Assembly (NCBI GenBank): GCA_011947345.1
Contig: JAAVTG010000023.1
Location: forward strand, 372,001-436,000
DNA from: Phytophthora quininea
Lineage: Eukaryota > Oomycota > Peronosporomycetes > Peronosporales > Peronosporaceae
Direction: 5' to 3'
DNA length: 64,000 nucleotides
Each line of letters opens with the position of its first letter. The stretch's first letter is position 1. Shown here in pieces: positions 48,001 through 58,676 of this stretch. The notes under the pieces were generated by a model. It did not search any database. It saw only the letters and a program-made list of their open reading frames with translations, and was not told the origin of the DNA. A program made the position numbers and the translations under genes.

Positions 48001-51000
48001 AAATGCTGAGCGATCCGACGTTCATTACGACGCTGAAGAAGTTCGACAAGGACAACCTCGACTCCAAGACGATGAAGATCGTCGTCAGCAAGTACATCGC
48101 TGACGAGAACTTTAGTCCTGAGAAGGCCGAGAAAGCCTCGAAAGCTGCAGCAGGACTATGTAAATGGGTCCATGCCATGGCATTGTACGACAACGTGTCA
48201 AAGGTAGTCGCACCGAAACGCGAAGCCTTGAGAGTTGCTGAAGAACAACTTGCTGAAGTGATGCAGAAGCTGAACGAGAAATTATCTCAACTGAAAGAAG
48301 TGGAGGACGGATTGGCAGAACTGCAGCGACAGTTTGACTCCGCTACCAGACAAAAAGAAAACTTGGAATACCAGGTCGATCTCACCGGGAAAAAGCTGGT
48401 ACGCGCGTCGACCTTGATCGAAAGTCTTGGAGGCGAGAAGACACGCTGGACTGAGTTTGCAGCGCAATTAGCGGCTCAGTACAGCCGTTTGACGGGTGAC
48501 GTGTTGATCTCGGCCGGAGTTGTGGCTTATCTCGGACCTTTCACGTCGTTATATCGACAGGATGCTGTGAACGATTGGGTAGCGCGGTGCAAGCAGCTCA
48601 GCATCCCATGTAGTGACTTGCCATCTCTTAATGGATCTCTTGGCGATGCTGTCCAGATTCGCAAGTGGAATATTGACGGACTGCCGACCGACGGGTTTTC
48701 CGTCGACAATGGAATCATCGTCTTCAACTCACGTCGATGGCCTTTGATGATCGATCCGCAGGGTCAAGCGAATAAATGGATCCGTAACATGGAGAAAGAG
48801 AACCAAATGACCGTGATCAAACTAACGGACGCAGATTACATGCGGACCCTAGAAAATGCTGTCCAGTTTGGTACACCAGTACTGCTAGAAAATGTCGGCG
48901 AAGAGCTCGATCCTTCACTGGAACCATTACTACTGAAACAAACATTTAAACAGGGTGGCGTAACTTGTATTCGACTCGGAGACTCGACCGTAGAGTACGC
49001 TGAAAGTTTCCGCTTCTACATCACAACCAAGTATCGAAACCCGCACTATTTGCCGGAGGTATCAGTGAAAGTGACGCTGCTAAACTTTATGATCACTCCA
49101 CACGGTCTCGAGGACCAACTCCTGGGTATCGTCGTAGCTCAAGAACGACCTGATCTTGAAGAACAAAAGAACAAACTGATCGTCCAGAATGCAAGAAACA
49201 AAGGTTTACTCAAAGAGATCGAAGACAAGATTCTTAATATTTTGTCGTCCTCACAAGGAAATATTCTCGAGGATGAAGACGCCATCAATACCATGAATCA
49301 GAGCAAGCAAGTCGCCGATGAAATCAAGAAGGAGCAGCTAGTGGCCGAGAAAACCGAAGTGGAGATCGACTCTGTTCGGCAGGGATACAAACCTGTGGCG
49401 TACTCCAGTCAAGTGCTGTTCTTCTGCATCGACCAGCTTGCGAATATTGAACCAGTCTACCAATACTCGCTGTCGTGGTTTATCAACCTCTTTATCGCTA
49501 GTATCCTGCACAGTGACCGATCACCAGATCTCACTCAACGGCTGCACAATCTCGACGCTCACTTCACGTATTCACTCTACCGGAATATCTGTCGATCGTT
49601 GCTTGAGAAGGACAAGCTCATGTTCTCTTTCTTGCTGTGTATCTCGATCAAACAAGGCAAGCACGAGATCGAAAGCAGCGAATGGTACTTCCTGCTTACA
49701 GGAGGTGTCGCGCTTTCGGAGCCTGCGCCAAACCCAGCCAAATTGTGGCTAAGTGACAAGCAGTGGGCGGAGTTCTCACGACTTGGCGCACTACCAGCTT
49801 TCGACGGAATTATTGGAGAATTTATCGACCACGAAGATGCATGGAAAGCCGTGTACGATAGTCCGGTGGGCCACACACTGCCATTCCCAGCTACACTTGG
49901 CCAAGTCAGTGAATTTCGCCGCCTGCTTGGACTTCGGTGCATCCGACCCGATCTGCTGGTCGTCGGCATTCAGCAGTTCCTGGTGAAAGAAATGGGCGAG
50001 AAATTCGTTAAGCCGCCGCAGTTTGACTTAGCCTTGTGCTATTCGGACAGCAACGTGTCATCGCCGTTGGTGTTTATCTTGTCGCCGGGCTCCGATCCCA
50101 TCAGCTCGGTGCTCAAGTTTGCCGATTCGCTTCGACAAAAGTAGAGACGATCTCACTTGGCCAGGGACAAGGTCCGATAGCAGAGCGGATGATCGTTCGC
50201 GCTCGAGAAGCTGGGTCCTGGGTGGTGCTGCAGAACTGCCACTTAGCGCCCAGCTGGATGCCAGTGATGGAGAAGATTGCCGAGGACATTAAGCCCGAAA
50301 ACACCCACGCAGACTTCCGCCTGTGGTGCACGACCTACCCGTCCGATGTGTTCCCGGCCGCTGTGCTGCAGAACGGCGTCAAAATGACCAACGAACCACC
50401 ACAGGGACTGCGAGCCAATTTAATGGGGTCATACATGTCGGACCCTGTCGGCGAGAAGGGATTTTGGAGTCGGTCGTCAAAGGAACAGAGTTCCGAGTGC
50501 TGCTGTTCGCACTGTGTTTCTTCCACGCGTTGGTTCGTGAGCGACGACAGTTTGGTCCGCTGGGCTGGAACATCCAGTACGAGTTCAACGAGTCCGACTT
50601 AAGTATCAGCATCCGACAGCTCGCCATGTTCATCGATGAGAACGTGCAATTGCCACTACGTGCACTGAATTACTGCACGGGTGAGTGCAATTACGGTGGA
50701 CGAGTGACGGATGATAAAGACCGACGAACGCTCATGTCGGTGCTTGGACGGTTCTACTGCTTGGACGTGTTCAAAGAAGGCTACGCGTTTGACGAGAGCG
50801 GAGTGTACACGTTGCCGCCTGATGGAGACTACGACTCGTACCTGAAGTTCATCGAAGGCTTGCCTCTTGTAGCTCCACCAGGAGTCTTTGGACTGCACGA
50901 TAACGCCACGATCACGAAGGATCAAAATGCAACAGCAAAGCTCTGTCGGGACGTGCTGTTGACGCAAAGTTCTGGCGGTGGAAACGAAGGCAGTAGCGGA

Positions 51001-51986
51001 TCACAAGAAGATTTAGTCGAAGCAGTGGCCAACGATATTCTGCAGCGTCTGCCGCCAAACTTCGACATGGAAGTCGCGCAGATCCGCTACCCCGTGCGGT
51101 GGGACGAGTCCATGAATACCGTGCTCTGCCAGGAGCTCGTGCGCTTCAACAACCTCATGTCGACGATCCGCACGAGTCTTGAAAGCCTGCAAAAGGCCCT
51201 CAAAGGTTTAGTCGTCATGTCGGCCGAGCTGGAAAATGTTTCCAAGAGTTTGTTCTTCGGCAAGATCCCGGCATCGTGGGCTTCCAAGTCGTACCCGTCG
51301 CTCAAACCGCTCGGCAGCTACGTGACGGACTTGCTGGAGCGGATCGCATTCTTCAACAAGTGGCTGCTGGAGTCACCTCCAGTCGTGTTTTGGATCTCGG
51401 GCTTCTTCTTCACGCAAGCTTTCCTCACTGGCGCCAGTCAAAACTTCGCTCGGAAGTACACGCTGCCGATCGATCAGTTGGGCTTCGACCACGAGCCGAT
51501 GCCTCGCAACGAATACGCCAAGCCTCCTCAGGTAAAGAAACCTTATCTGGCGTATAATTCTCGACCGGTACTTACCCGTTGCTTGATGTAGGACGGTGTG
51601 TACGTGCGTGGTCTGTTCCTCGAAGGAGCCAAGTGGTGCAAGACCTCGAATGAGCTGGCCGAGTCGGACCCCAAGGTCCTGTTCTCGCTGGCTCCTGTGC
51701 TGCTCTTTCGACCGGTCAAGAAGAGCGAGATGAGCCAGCACAGCTCGTACTCGTGTCCAGTCTACAAAACCAGGTGCGTGGCAGTTCTTCCACGTGGTTA
51801 ACTGGGGAGGATGTGACTGACAAGCAGTTGGCGCTTGCAACGTTTTGCTGCAGCGAACGACGAGGCACGCTGTCGACCACTGGCCACTCGACCAACTTCA
51901 TCTGCTTCATCCGACTGCCAACGAGCAGGCAAGAAGCGCACTGGGTCGCTCGAGGCGTCGCCATGCTCTCGCAGCTCGACGACTAA
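39060..51986 (+). CDS. Axonemal inner-arm dynein heavy chain (DNAH3/7/12 class, monomeric type)
   Basis: Motor of the zoospore flagellum, about 4,260 residues. A Ser/Pro-rich N-terminus (39060-39600) leads to the tail and linker, then six AAA modules: AAA1 with GPAGTGK (43690) and Walker [12 protein letters not shown]2 GMPFSGKT (44530); AAA3 GPTGTGKS (45680) with [17 protein letters not shown]4 GVGGSGRQS (46795); the stalk and microtubule-binding domain at 47530-48480 (coiled coils flanking [13 protein letters not shown]); AAA5/6; and a C-terminal domain ending [10 protein letters not shown]. The sequence around AAA3-AAA4 ([30 protein letters not shown]) is that of the DNAH3/7/12 class. Breaks needing one base: near 40170, 43705-43708, 46032-46036, 50137-50140 and 50462-50465. 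Two introns, 51532-51591 and 51774-51853, both in the last 500 bases. Start ATG 39060 follows an in-frame stop. Confidence 0.95.
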
Positions 51987-52583
51987 GGTTTTGTGTGTCA
52001 AAAGTTGCCGTTAGATGGCTACACTCGTTTCGAGATGGCTACACCTTTTTATAAATGGAATGTACGCCATGCACCGTGTTGCTATGGACAGTTCGAGCGC
52101 ACGCAACAGACTTGGTCGAGGTGTAGTTGCGCTTGCAGCGCTCCATAGCGGAGTAGGTCTCTGTCGTAAAGGTGAACGCTCATCCTGATGCTCGAACGAG
52201 TCCAGCATGGCGACAGGATAAAGTGACCACCTCGAAATAGCGGTCTCTGATCGTAGCGGATCGATTTTTAACGTCGATTGTATATGTTTGCTGACGAACA
52301 CCTTGGGATACGAACGTGACTCCCGCCAAAAACGGGGCGCACCACCTCAGGCTCAGCAATGTGGTTTGGCCCGCTGGCATACAAACGCCCAGTCAAGCGT
52401 AACTCAAAGTTGGTCCTCAACGCGTCGCCTATTGCGCTCGTCCGGCACTTGCATTTTGCGGCCGTGGGTGGCGACCGACCGTGCAGCCAAGCCGACTAAG
52501 ACTCCCCACGAGCTCTGTCGCGAGTCGAGTTCGTCACTCGCCCCTCCTAAGAATAGCTCCACACATATCCAGCAGCAGCAGCA
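51987..52583. other. Intergenic region after dynein / promoter of cyclin gene
   Basis: About 600 bases. Minus-strand open frames here are shadows of the cyclin gene. A short AGC repeat (52570-52582) precedes the cyclin ATG. No RNA gene or repeat element seen. Confidence 0.35.
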
Positions 52584-53657
52584 ATGGATTGGGAGACGCA
52601 ATGCCTCGAGTGCGACGAAGTGCTGGACGACGACGACCTGCTGACCATCCCGTCGCAGCCCGAGGCGGGGCTGCAGGCCGCGGGCGCTCCCTGGTCGGGC
52701 GAGCTGTCCTACGAGGAGCAGAATGTAACGCGCTTCCCTCCATTCCTCCATGTTGCCCATTTAATTCCGAAGCCTTACCCATTTTATTGTTAGCTGGTGG
52801 CGTTGGAAGACCGTGACGTCGACGGTGTGTATCGCGCCATGCTGCGTCAGGAGCTGCGGCGTCCAAACTTCTCTAAGCAGTACGAGTACCTGAAATACCG
52901 ACGAGTGCTGGTGGACTGGATGGGCGAGGTGGGGAGACCCATCTGCGGATGCGCAAGGAGTACGTGCACTCGGCCGTGGGCTATCTGGAGCGGGTGCTGG
53001 CCAACGACAGCCCCTCCCACAGAAGGAGAAGTTCCAGCTCATGGCGCTGAGCTGTCTGCGGATGGCGCTCAAGTTCCTGGGCACGGAGGACGAGCTGCCT
53101 CCGATGGCCGAGTTCTGGGAGATGGGCAACCGCATGTACTCGTTCGAGGACATCAGCGATGCCGAGGCAGAGATCTTCCAAAAGTGCGTTGGGCCACCAA
53201 AGTCTTTTGCAGTTATTTAGCTAAATTTGTGATACTGTGAATTGGCAGATTGGGCTGGAGGTTGACGGTGGTGACGCCTCTGCATTTCTTGCAGCACTAT
53301 ATGGGCCAAACCGTGCTCTTTGCGGACGACAGGTTGCTGGGATCGGAGCTGGTGGATGAGGCGCACGACTATTACTGCAAGTACGCAGAGTTCTTTGTCG
53401 ACTTTGTGCTCCAGGAGTATTCGCTGCAAGTGTACCGACCGTCGGTGGTGGCGGCCAGTATCTTGGTGGCATCTCGGAAGGTGCTGGGGGTCACGCCGCT
53501 GTGGCGAGACGAGTTGTCGGTTCTTACCGGCTACGACGAAAAGCAAGTGGCGCCGTGTTTTCACGCAGTCTGGGAGCACTTTGAAGCAGCGTTCGGCCCG
53601 CGCAACAAGACCGTCAACATGCGGGACGACTCGCCTGCCGGAGTGGCCGACTTCTGA
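52584..53657 (+). CDS. Cyclin, D-type-like (N-terminal LxCxE motif)
   Basis: Regulatory subunit of a cyclin-dependent kinase. Exons 52584-52724, 52794-53183 and 53249-53657. Residues 8-12 read LECDE, the LxCxE retinoblastoma-binding motif characteristic of D-type cyclins, and no RxxL destruction box is seen in the short N-terminus. The first cyclin box includes RRVLVDWMGEV and SAVGYLERVLAN; the second follows LGWRLTVVTPLHFLQHY and includes AASILVASRKVLG. Two runs lack a base: G4 at 52931-52934 and C3 at 53016-53018; correction gives one continuous box. Length about 313 residues. A- or B-type assignment is possible from the box alone, but the N-terminal motif argues for D-type. Promotes G1/S if so (inference). 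Confidence 0.8.
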
Positions 53658-54077
53658 TTGTACATATCTCCACTGAACTTTTTGAGCGCTTGTTCGCGGC
53701 TTCATCAAATGCCGCGACGGCGATCGAGAGGGAAGTGGAGGGATAATTGTTAGGGCGTAGTCAAGTATTTATGTCGCGGCTGCACTCTTGCTGCTGCTGC
53801 TCAACGCGGCACAGGAGACTGGTGCTGGCGCTCGAACGTGTGAGTTTTTTCGCATGCGTAGTAGATTGGTGCAGTTGGGCGAGCGTCTATTGACTCCAAG
53901 AGTGGTGGCAACATCGAACAAACTTTACCAGCAACAAATTAACTCACCTCAATGCCATACTCATGGACACGATTCTTCGTCTTGCTCGATATCTATTTGA
54001 GAAATTGAAAGGCGGCCGCTCTACCGGTACAGCTGCTATCTATCCAAGCAGCTACTCTACACTGGCGCTGTAAACAT
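53658..54077. other. Intergenic region between convergent cyclin and PDZ genes
   Basis: 420 bases between two stop codons, holding both 3' ends. A CTG run lies at about 53790-53800. I see no gene, RNA or repeat element. Confidence 0.35.
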
Positions 54078-55861
54078 TTATGACCAGGGCAGCGAGCGAT
54101 CCGAGTCACCGATCTCCCCACCTTTGACACGGTCCTTGACTTTCACATCGTAGTACCCCACACCAGGACTTTCGCTCCTAGTGATGAACGAGTCGCGTGA
54201 AATTCGAGCCCGAGACATCACCGCACCACGAGATGACAGCGACGTCGCCCCGGGTTCGGTAGCGCCTGTGGCGCTGGCCGCATACTTCTGCGGCATGTAA
54301 TTGTAGCGCTTGTTCAAGTTTCGAAGCGCTGCACTGCGTGGGGACCGACTACCTCCACGTCCTGATGTGTTTGACGATTGCGAAGTATAGGACGACACCG
54401 AAACGTTGTCGGCATTCGCCAGAGCAGCCGCACGTGCACTGCGTCCTGACCGCATTCCCGCCGTTCGAGGCGCGGGGGTAGAGCGCCCGGAATATCCTGA
54501 GATTGATGACACGTTCGAGGAAGTGTACGCCCCTGTGCCGCGTCGAGGCAATCCAGACTTCTGGTCCATGGCCTCGAGCACCTCGGGCGTTAGTCGAACG
54601 TTGGTTGGGGTCGCGCCATTCCGACGCAAACGCGGAGCATGGCCATTGTGCTTCGCTTGCTGCTGAGGAGGAGGAGCTTCTGTCTCTCCATTGGAACGTA
54701 TAGCCACCAGTTTCTCAGTGCACAATTCGAGCTGCCGCGCGATCTGTTTTGCTTCTTCGTGCTTGCGGAGAAGAGCAATCTTGAGCTCCTCGATGTGTGC
54801 GATTAATTCCGTTTCACTCAAGTCGTTCTCGTGCTGCTCCGGCCCATTGTGCTGGTTCGATACATTAGTTTCCACTGTCAATTCTGACTGATTCTGTGTC
54901 TTCCCGTTTCTCTGGGTGTTATTCCGCTGGGCGCTGCCCTTCTTCCCCGTCCGCTCCCACGACTGTTGCGACTGCCATTGCTGCCGCTACTCCGCACACT
55001 CCGTCTGTCGAACGACCCTCTGCGCTTTCCTTCTTGCTGTGAACGAGTAGGTGTCGTCGATGACGGGGCCGGCAATCTAGACGGAGGAACTTGCGCTTTC
55101 TGTTCAGCAGCCTCAGGTGTCAGCGTCGGCGAATTCAACAGCTCAGGCCCTCGGAAGCGGATTTCTAGCGGTAGCTCCGCGTTCTTAATCAGCTCGTGGA
55201 CTTTACGCAGCCCCATCTCCCTGAGTGGTGTACCAGCAATGCTCACAATTGTAATGCCAGACGCCAAGCGCTGGAAGTGTGTGGCTGCAGACTTTGGGTA
55301 AATCGCCCCCACTTCCGTGCTGCTGTCGTGACCTCTCTTCATGGTAAACCCCAGTGGTAGTTTGTGGAACAGCACACAGAATTCGCTGGTACCTGCCTCG
55401 CTCTCCAGTCCACTCACACTACTGGCAGCCACTGACGGTGTGACTTCGTCCTGAGTATTGTTCTGGGCTGGAAGCGTGACGCCCAGCTCCAGCTCGTCCC
55501 CGCTAGCACAGCACTCTCCCAGGGGCACCCCAGCCACCAGAAACTCGCGTCTAGATCGGTGGAAGATGACGTTGCACTCGGGCACTTCGGAGGCGGGGAA
55601 ATGGGCGCTGTAGGCTTCCGCCGCAGCTCCCAGTAGAGCTTCGCTGGGCCATTTTGGATTCACGACGCAGCGTAGCGCCACGCCCACGACGCCAGCGATC
55701 AGGAAGAACTCGGAGGGGCTGCTCGCGGCTGCAGCACCTTCAATCGACGCCGGGGCGGGCGGAGGGGCCTCGCCAGGCGACGCCATGAGTGACTCAGAAC
55801 TGCTGGCAACTTTGCGACTGTCGAGTGGAAGGCGATTGGTGCAAAACGCGAAACGACCCAT
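54078..55861 (-). CDS. PDZ-like domain protein with coiled coil and SHIPPO-like C-terminus
   Basis: Two abutting open frames (54878-55861 and 54078-54881) are best read as one gene of about 595 residues. The downstream frame has no ATG near its start, and continues upstream as an uninterrupted, sensible sequence (GKKGSAQRNNTQRNGKTQNQ) to a C4 run at 54945-54948 on the plus strand; adding one base there joins both. Order: a short hydrophobic segment (EFFLIAGVVGVALRC, about 50-65), an unnamed region, a PDZ-like domain (GFTMKRGHD ... GITIVSIAGTPLREMGLRKV), an RS/basic linker, a coiled coil (LSETELIAHIEELKIALL), a Ser/Arg/Gly-rich disordered part and a terminal SPGVGYYDVKVKD resembling a SHIPPO repeat. 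Start ATG at 55861. Function unknown; scaffold likely, perhaps axonemal. Confidence 0.7.
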
Positions 55862-55953
55862 TTTATGTTTTCAACCCATAAATAGACTGACCCAAAATTA
55901 GTATCCTGCCTGTAGCCACTTTCGCTGGTTGAAGTGAACGGCAACAGCACCAG

Positions 55954-58401
55954 CTAGAAGAGCTTGCGGAAGGACAATACGTCGAAGCACGTGTCGCACA
56001 CGCGGTCGGGCTTGAGCACCTGGAACTTGGGGATGGCGATCTTGTTGCTGGAGCAGTTGTAGCACACGGTGCGGCCGCAATGTCGGCAGTGGTGCTTGCG
56101 CATCGCCAAGCGGAAGGTGGTGTGGCAGGACGAGCACTCGTCCACCTGCTCGTCGCCGACCCACTCGGGCGAGTGCGCGAGATTGCGCAGCACCGGAACA
56201 AGCATCGATCCCTGGTTCGTGCCCTCCACGAGGTCCACCACGCTGCGGCCGGCGGCGTCCAGTAAGTGCACGTAGGCTCCTGCCCGAACAAGCGCGACGG
56301 CGACGTCTTCGCTTCCTCGACCGACTGCCAGATGGAGCGCTGTACTGCCATCCAAGCTTTGCGCGTGGATGTTCACACCGTGCTCGATCTAGTAGTTTTG
56401 CATTGAACAAGAGTTGTTAGCCCACGAAAAGATGAGGTGAGCAGCAGGTGGCACTTACGAAAGCGTCAATGATGGAGGCGGGTCCATTCTGGTGCGAGCA
56501 GAACAAATGCAGCGCCGTGTAGCCGAACCAATTGGCTCTGTTTGGATCAGCGCCATTTTCCAGCAGCAGCTGCAGCATCTTCTGACAGCGTTCAGACGGT
56601 GACATGGCTGCGAGGTGAAGCGCCGTGTTGCCTTTCAAATCTTCCTGGTTAATGTCAAACGCGCTTGTTTCTTCCTCGTTCTCCATCCTGCCTTGCTCTG
56701 GATTGACATTGCCATCCAGGGTCTGTCCATCTTGCACTGTTGATCCGTCAGTTGAAGTATCTGTCGTTGTACTGTTGCTCGCTTCTGTTTCTACTGCCGT
56801 CGCTGCTTTCTTCGCATTTGCTACTTCATTCTCGTGAAGCAATATCAGTGTGACTGCAGTGTGGCCATTTGCAGCAGCGTGATGAAATGCATTCTGGCCC
56901 TGGTCGTCCACAATGTCCTGCTCAGCTCCATGGTGGATCAGGTAGGCGACCACAGCGACGTCTCCGCGGGCAGCAGCAACGTGTAGCGGCGTTCGTCCTC
57001 GTCTGTTCGGGATGTTGGCATTTGTCTTGAAAGCGCTGTTCAGCAGGACCTCTACCGTTTCAATATTTGCAGCACAATGCAGCGCCGTATTGCCTTCCTC
57101 ATCGGGCAAGTTTGAAGCAGCATTGTGCTGCAGCAATAGCTCCACAACAGCACTGTGTCCTTTTCGACTAGCAATATGCAAGGGTGTCTGGCCATGCCCA
57201 AACTCAGCTGTAATGTCCTTGTCCCCATCTTTGAGCTGCGAGATGAGATTCACATTGGCTTCCTTCCGCTTGATCAAAATCTCACAGTGCTGTACATTTC
57301 CGCTTGCACTCGCCAGAAACAGTAATGGGACTTTGTCGGTGAGCAGGAAGAACGGCGCGCTTTCGTCTACTAGCAGGCGGCGAATGATCGCGTTGTTTCC
57401 CGTCTTCAGCGCTACCACCAGCGGTAACTCGGTCTCGTCATTGCCCACATGATCTAGCGGTTCCCCCAGCGTTAGTAACTCATTGACTACACGACCAAGC
57501 TGGTAGCGAATCGCCACAACAAGCGGTGTGTCCGACCGCAGTCTCAAAATTTCGCACAACCGTTCGGTCGAGCATTCTCGTCCTGTATCACTCTGCAGAA
57601 GTTCTTCAAAATCGTCGTCATCCATGTGCTGCAAATGCTTCAAACACAACTCCTGGAGTCCATGCACGGCCTCCGAACATCGCTCTAAGGTCGACTTTCT
57701 TCCTTCAATCTCCCAGGCTATTCGCTGTCCATTCTCCGACCGCGCCGATACTGGAGGCGACCCCGACCCTGGTATCTGATCTCGCCGCCTCGCCGTCGAC
57801 GGGTTTGTCGCCAACACTGTGTCCATATACACCAATATATCCATCGTCCTTGTCTGAAGCCTCCTCTTCTTGGCAGCAACTTCTACCTCGGCTTCCTCTC
57901 CTTTCCACTCCTCGTCCAACGCATCGCTGTCCTCTAGAAACTCCACGATCTTCTGCACACAAATGTCCACCAACGTGGGCACTAAATACATGAACGCAGC
58001 TCTCAGTAGTTGCTGCCAGAACTGTCCCCTCTCTCTTGCAGACTGGTTGTCAGTCTCCCCTCGGGTCCCAGCTCGTTGGTGTACAGGAACCTCAGCAACG
58101 CGTAGAACACGCGGTAGGACGTGTCCTGCACGTGGATCTTCAGTGGGAAGCGCACTTGACCTGGTAGCTGACTGCTCTTGGCCCTTTGCAGCGCAGACTG
58201 GAAGGCACCGCTGCGTAGCGCCAGCACTAGTCGATGTGCAGGGATCAGATGGTCGCCTGAAGAGCTGCTGGCTTCGCGCGAGGACGTCGACGCGTCCCGG
58301 TCGCTCGCGTCCGAGAAGATGAACAGCACGTCGCTCAGGTGGCTGTTGGCGAACAGCGTCCTGACCTGCAGCAGGTCCGTAGCCAGCGCATCCAGCTCCA
58401 T
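55954..58401 (-). CDS. BTB-ankyrin-FYVE protein, Rabankyrin-5 (ANKFY1)-like
   Basis: Predicted endosomal scaffold. Exon 1 56459-58401 and exon 2 55954-56388, with a 70-nt intron. The N-terminus carries a BTB/POZ domain (LANSHLSDVLFIFSD-type start, HLIPAHRLVLALRSGAFQ, YALLRFLYTNEL), followed by a linker and at least eight ankyrin repeats (TPLHIASRKGHSAVVELLL, TPLHVAAARGDVAVVAYLI, TALHLAVGRGSEDVAVAL). The C-terminal FYVE finger has the WxxD (WVGD), RKHHCRHCGR and RVC motifs that bind phosphatidylinositol 3-phosphate. Animal ANKFY1 has the same domain order. An acidic Ser/Thr-rich insert (about 56650-56800) splits the repeats. One C run (58026-58029) is a base short; correcting it joins BTB to ankyrins. 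The start is ATG 58401; the longer frame opens with TTG. Confidence 0.88.
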
Positions 58402-58676
58402 CGTCGTCTTCAACTGAGAAGATCGAGATTTGCCCAACAGAGTAATTTAGCCTCGTTGTTGTTTGCAATAGTAAAATTACGTGCTGTTTTTAAACTGTAC
58501 CCGTCTTGAAATGACCGCTCCTTGACGTAGTGTTAATATATAACGCGCGAACATTTCAAGACGGGTACAATTCAATAAAGTAGACGTCCAGTTTGTATCA
58601 TATCCGCGCCCGAGGCTTGGCGATCAAAAATCTTAGAGCTTATTCGCTAAAGAGGAAGAGATTGGTCGCAACAACG
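58402..58676. promoter_or_regulatory. 275-bp bidirectional promoter, ANKFY1-like / exportin-2
   Basis: Region between divergent starts containing the long inverted repeat described separately at 58496-58569, placed almost in the centre. AT-rich between the arms (TAATATATAA). Confidence 0.6.
58496..58569. repeat. Perfect 18-bp inverted repeat with 38-nt spacer
   Basis: Left arm TGTACCCGTCTTGAAATG (58496-58513), right arm CATTTCAAGACGGGTACA (58552-58569), an exact reverse complement. The spacer holds TTAATATATAACGCGCG. No target-site duplication is seen next to the arms. Confidence 0.9.

Noticed and set aside
50323..51591. Separate small gene at the dynein C-terminus
   Set aside because: It is the dynein C-terminal domain continued after the breaks at 50137-50140 and 50462-50465.
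52404..52866. Minus-strand frames before and across the cyclin first exon
   Set aside because: Overlap the cyclin exons in antisense and show no domain.
54078..54881. Independent gene overlapping the PDZ gene by four bases
   Set aside because: The frame opens with TTG, has no ATG for over 100 codons and extends naturally upstream into the PDZ gene once one base is added to a C run.
58496..58569. Inverted repeat as a bacterial-type terminator
   Set aside because: Nuclear eukaryotic locus, 38-nt spacer, no T tract, and located in a promoter between divergent genes.
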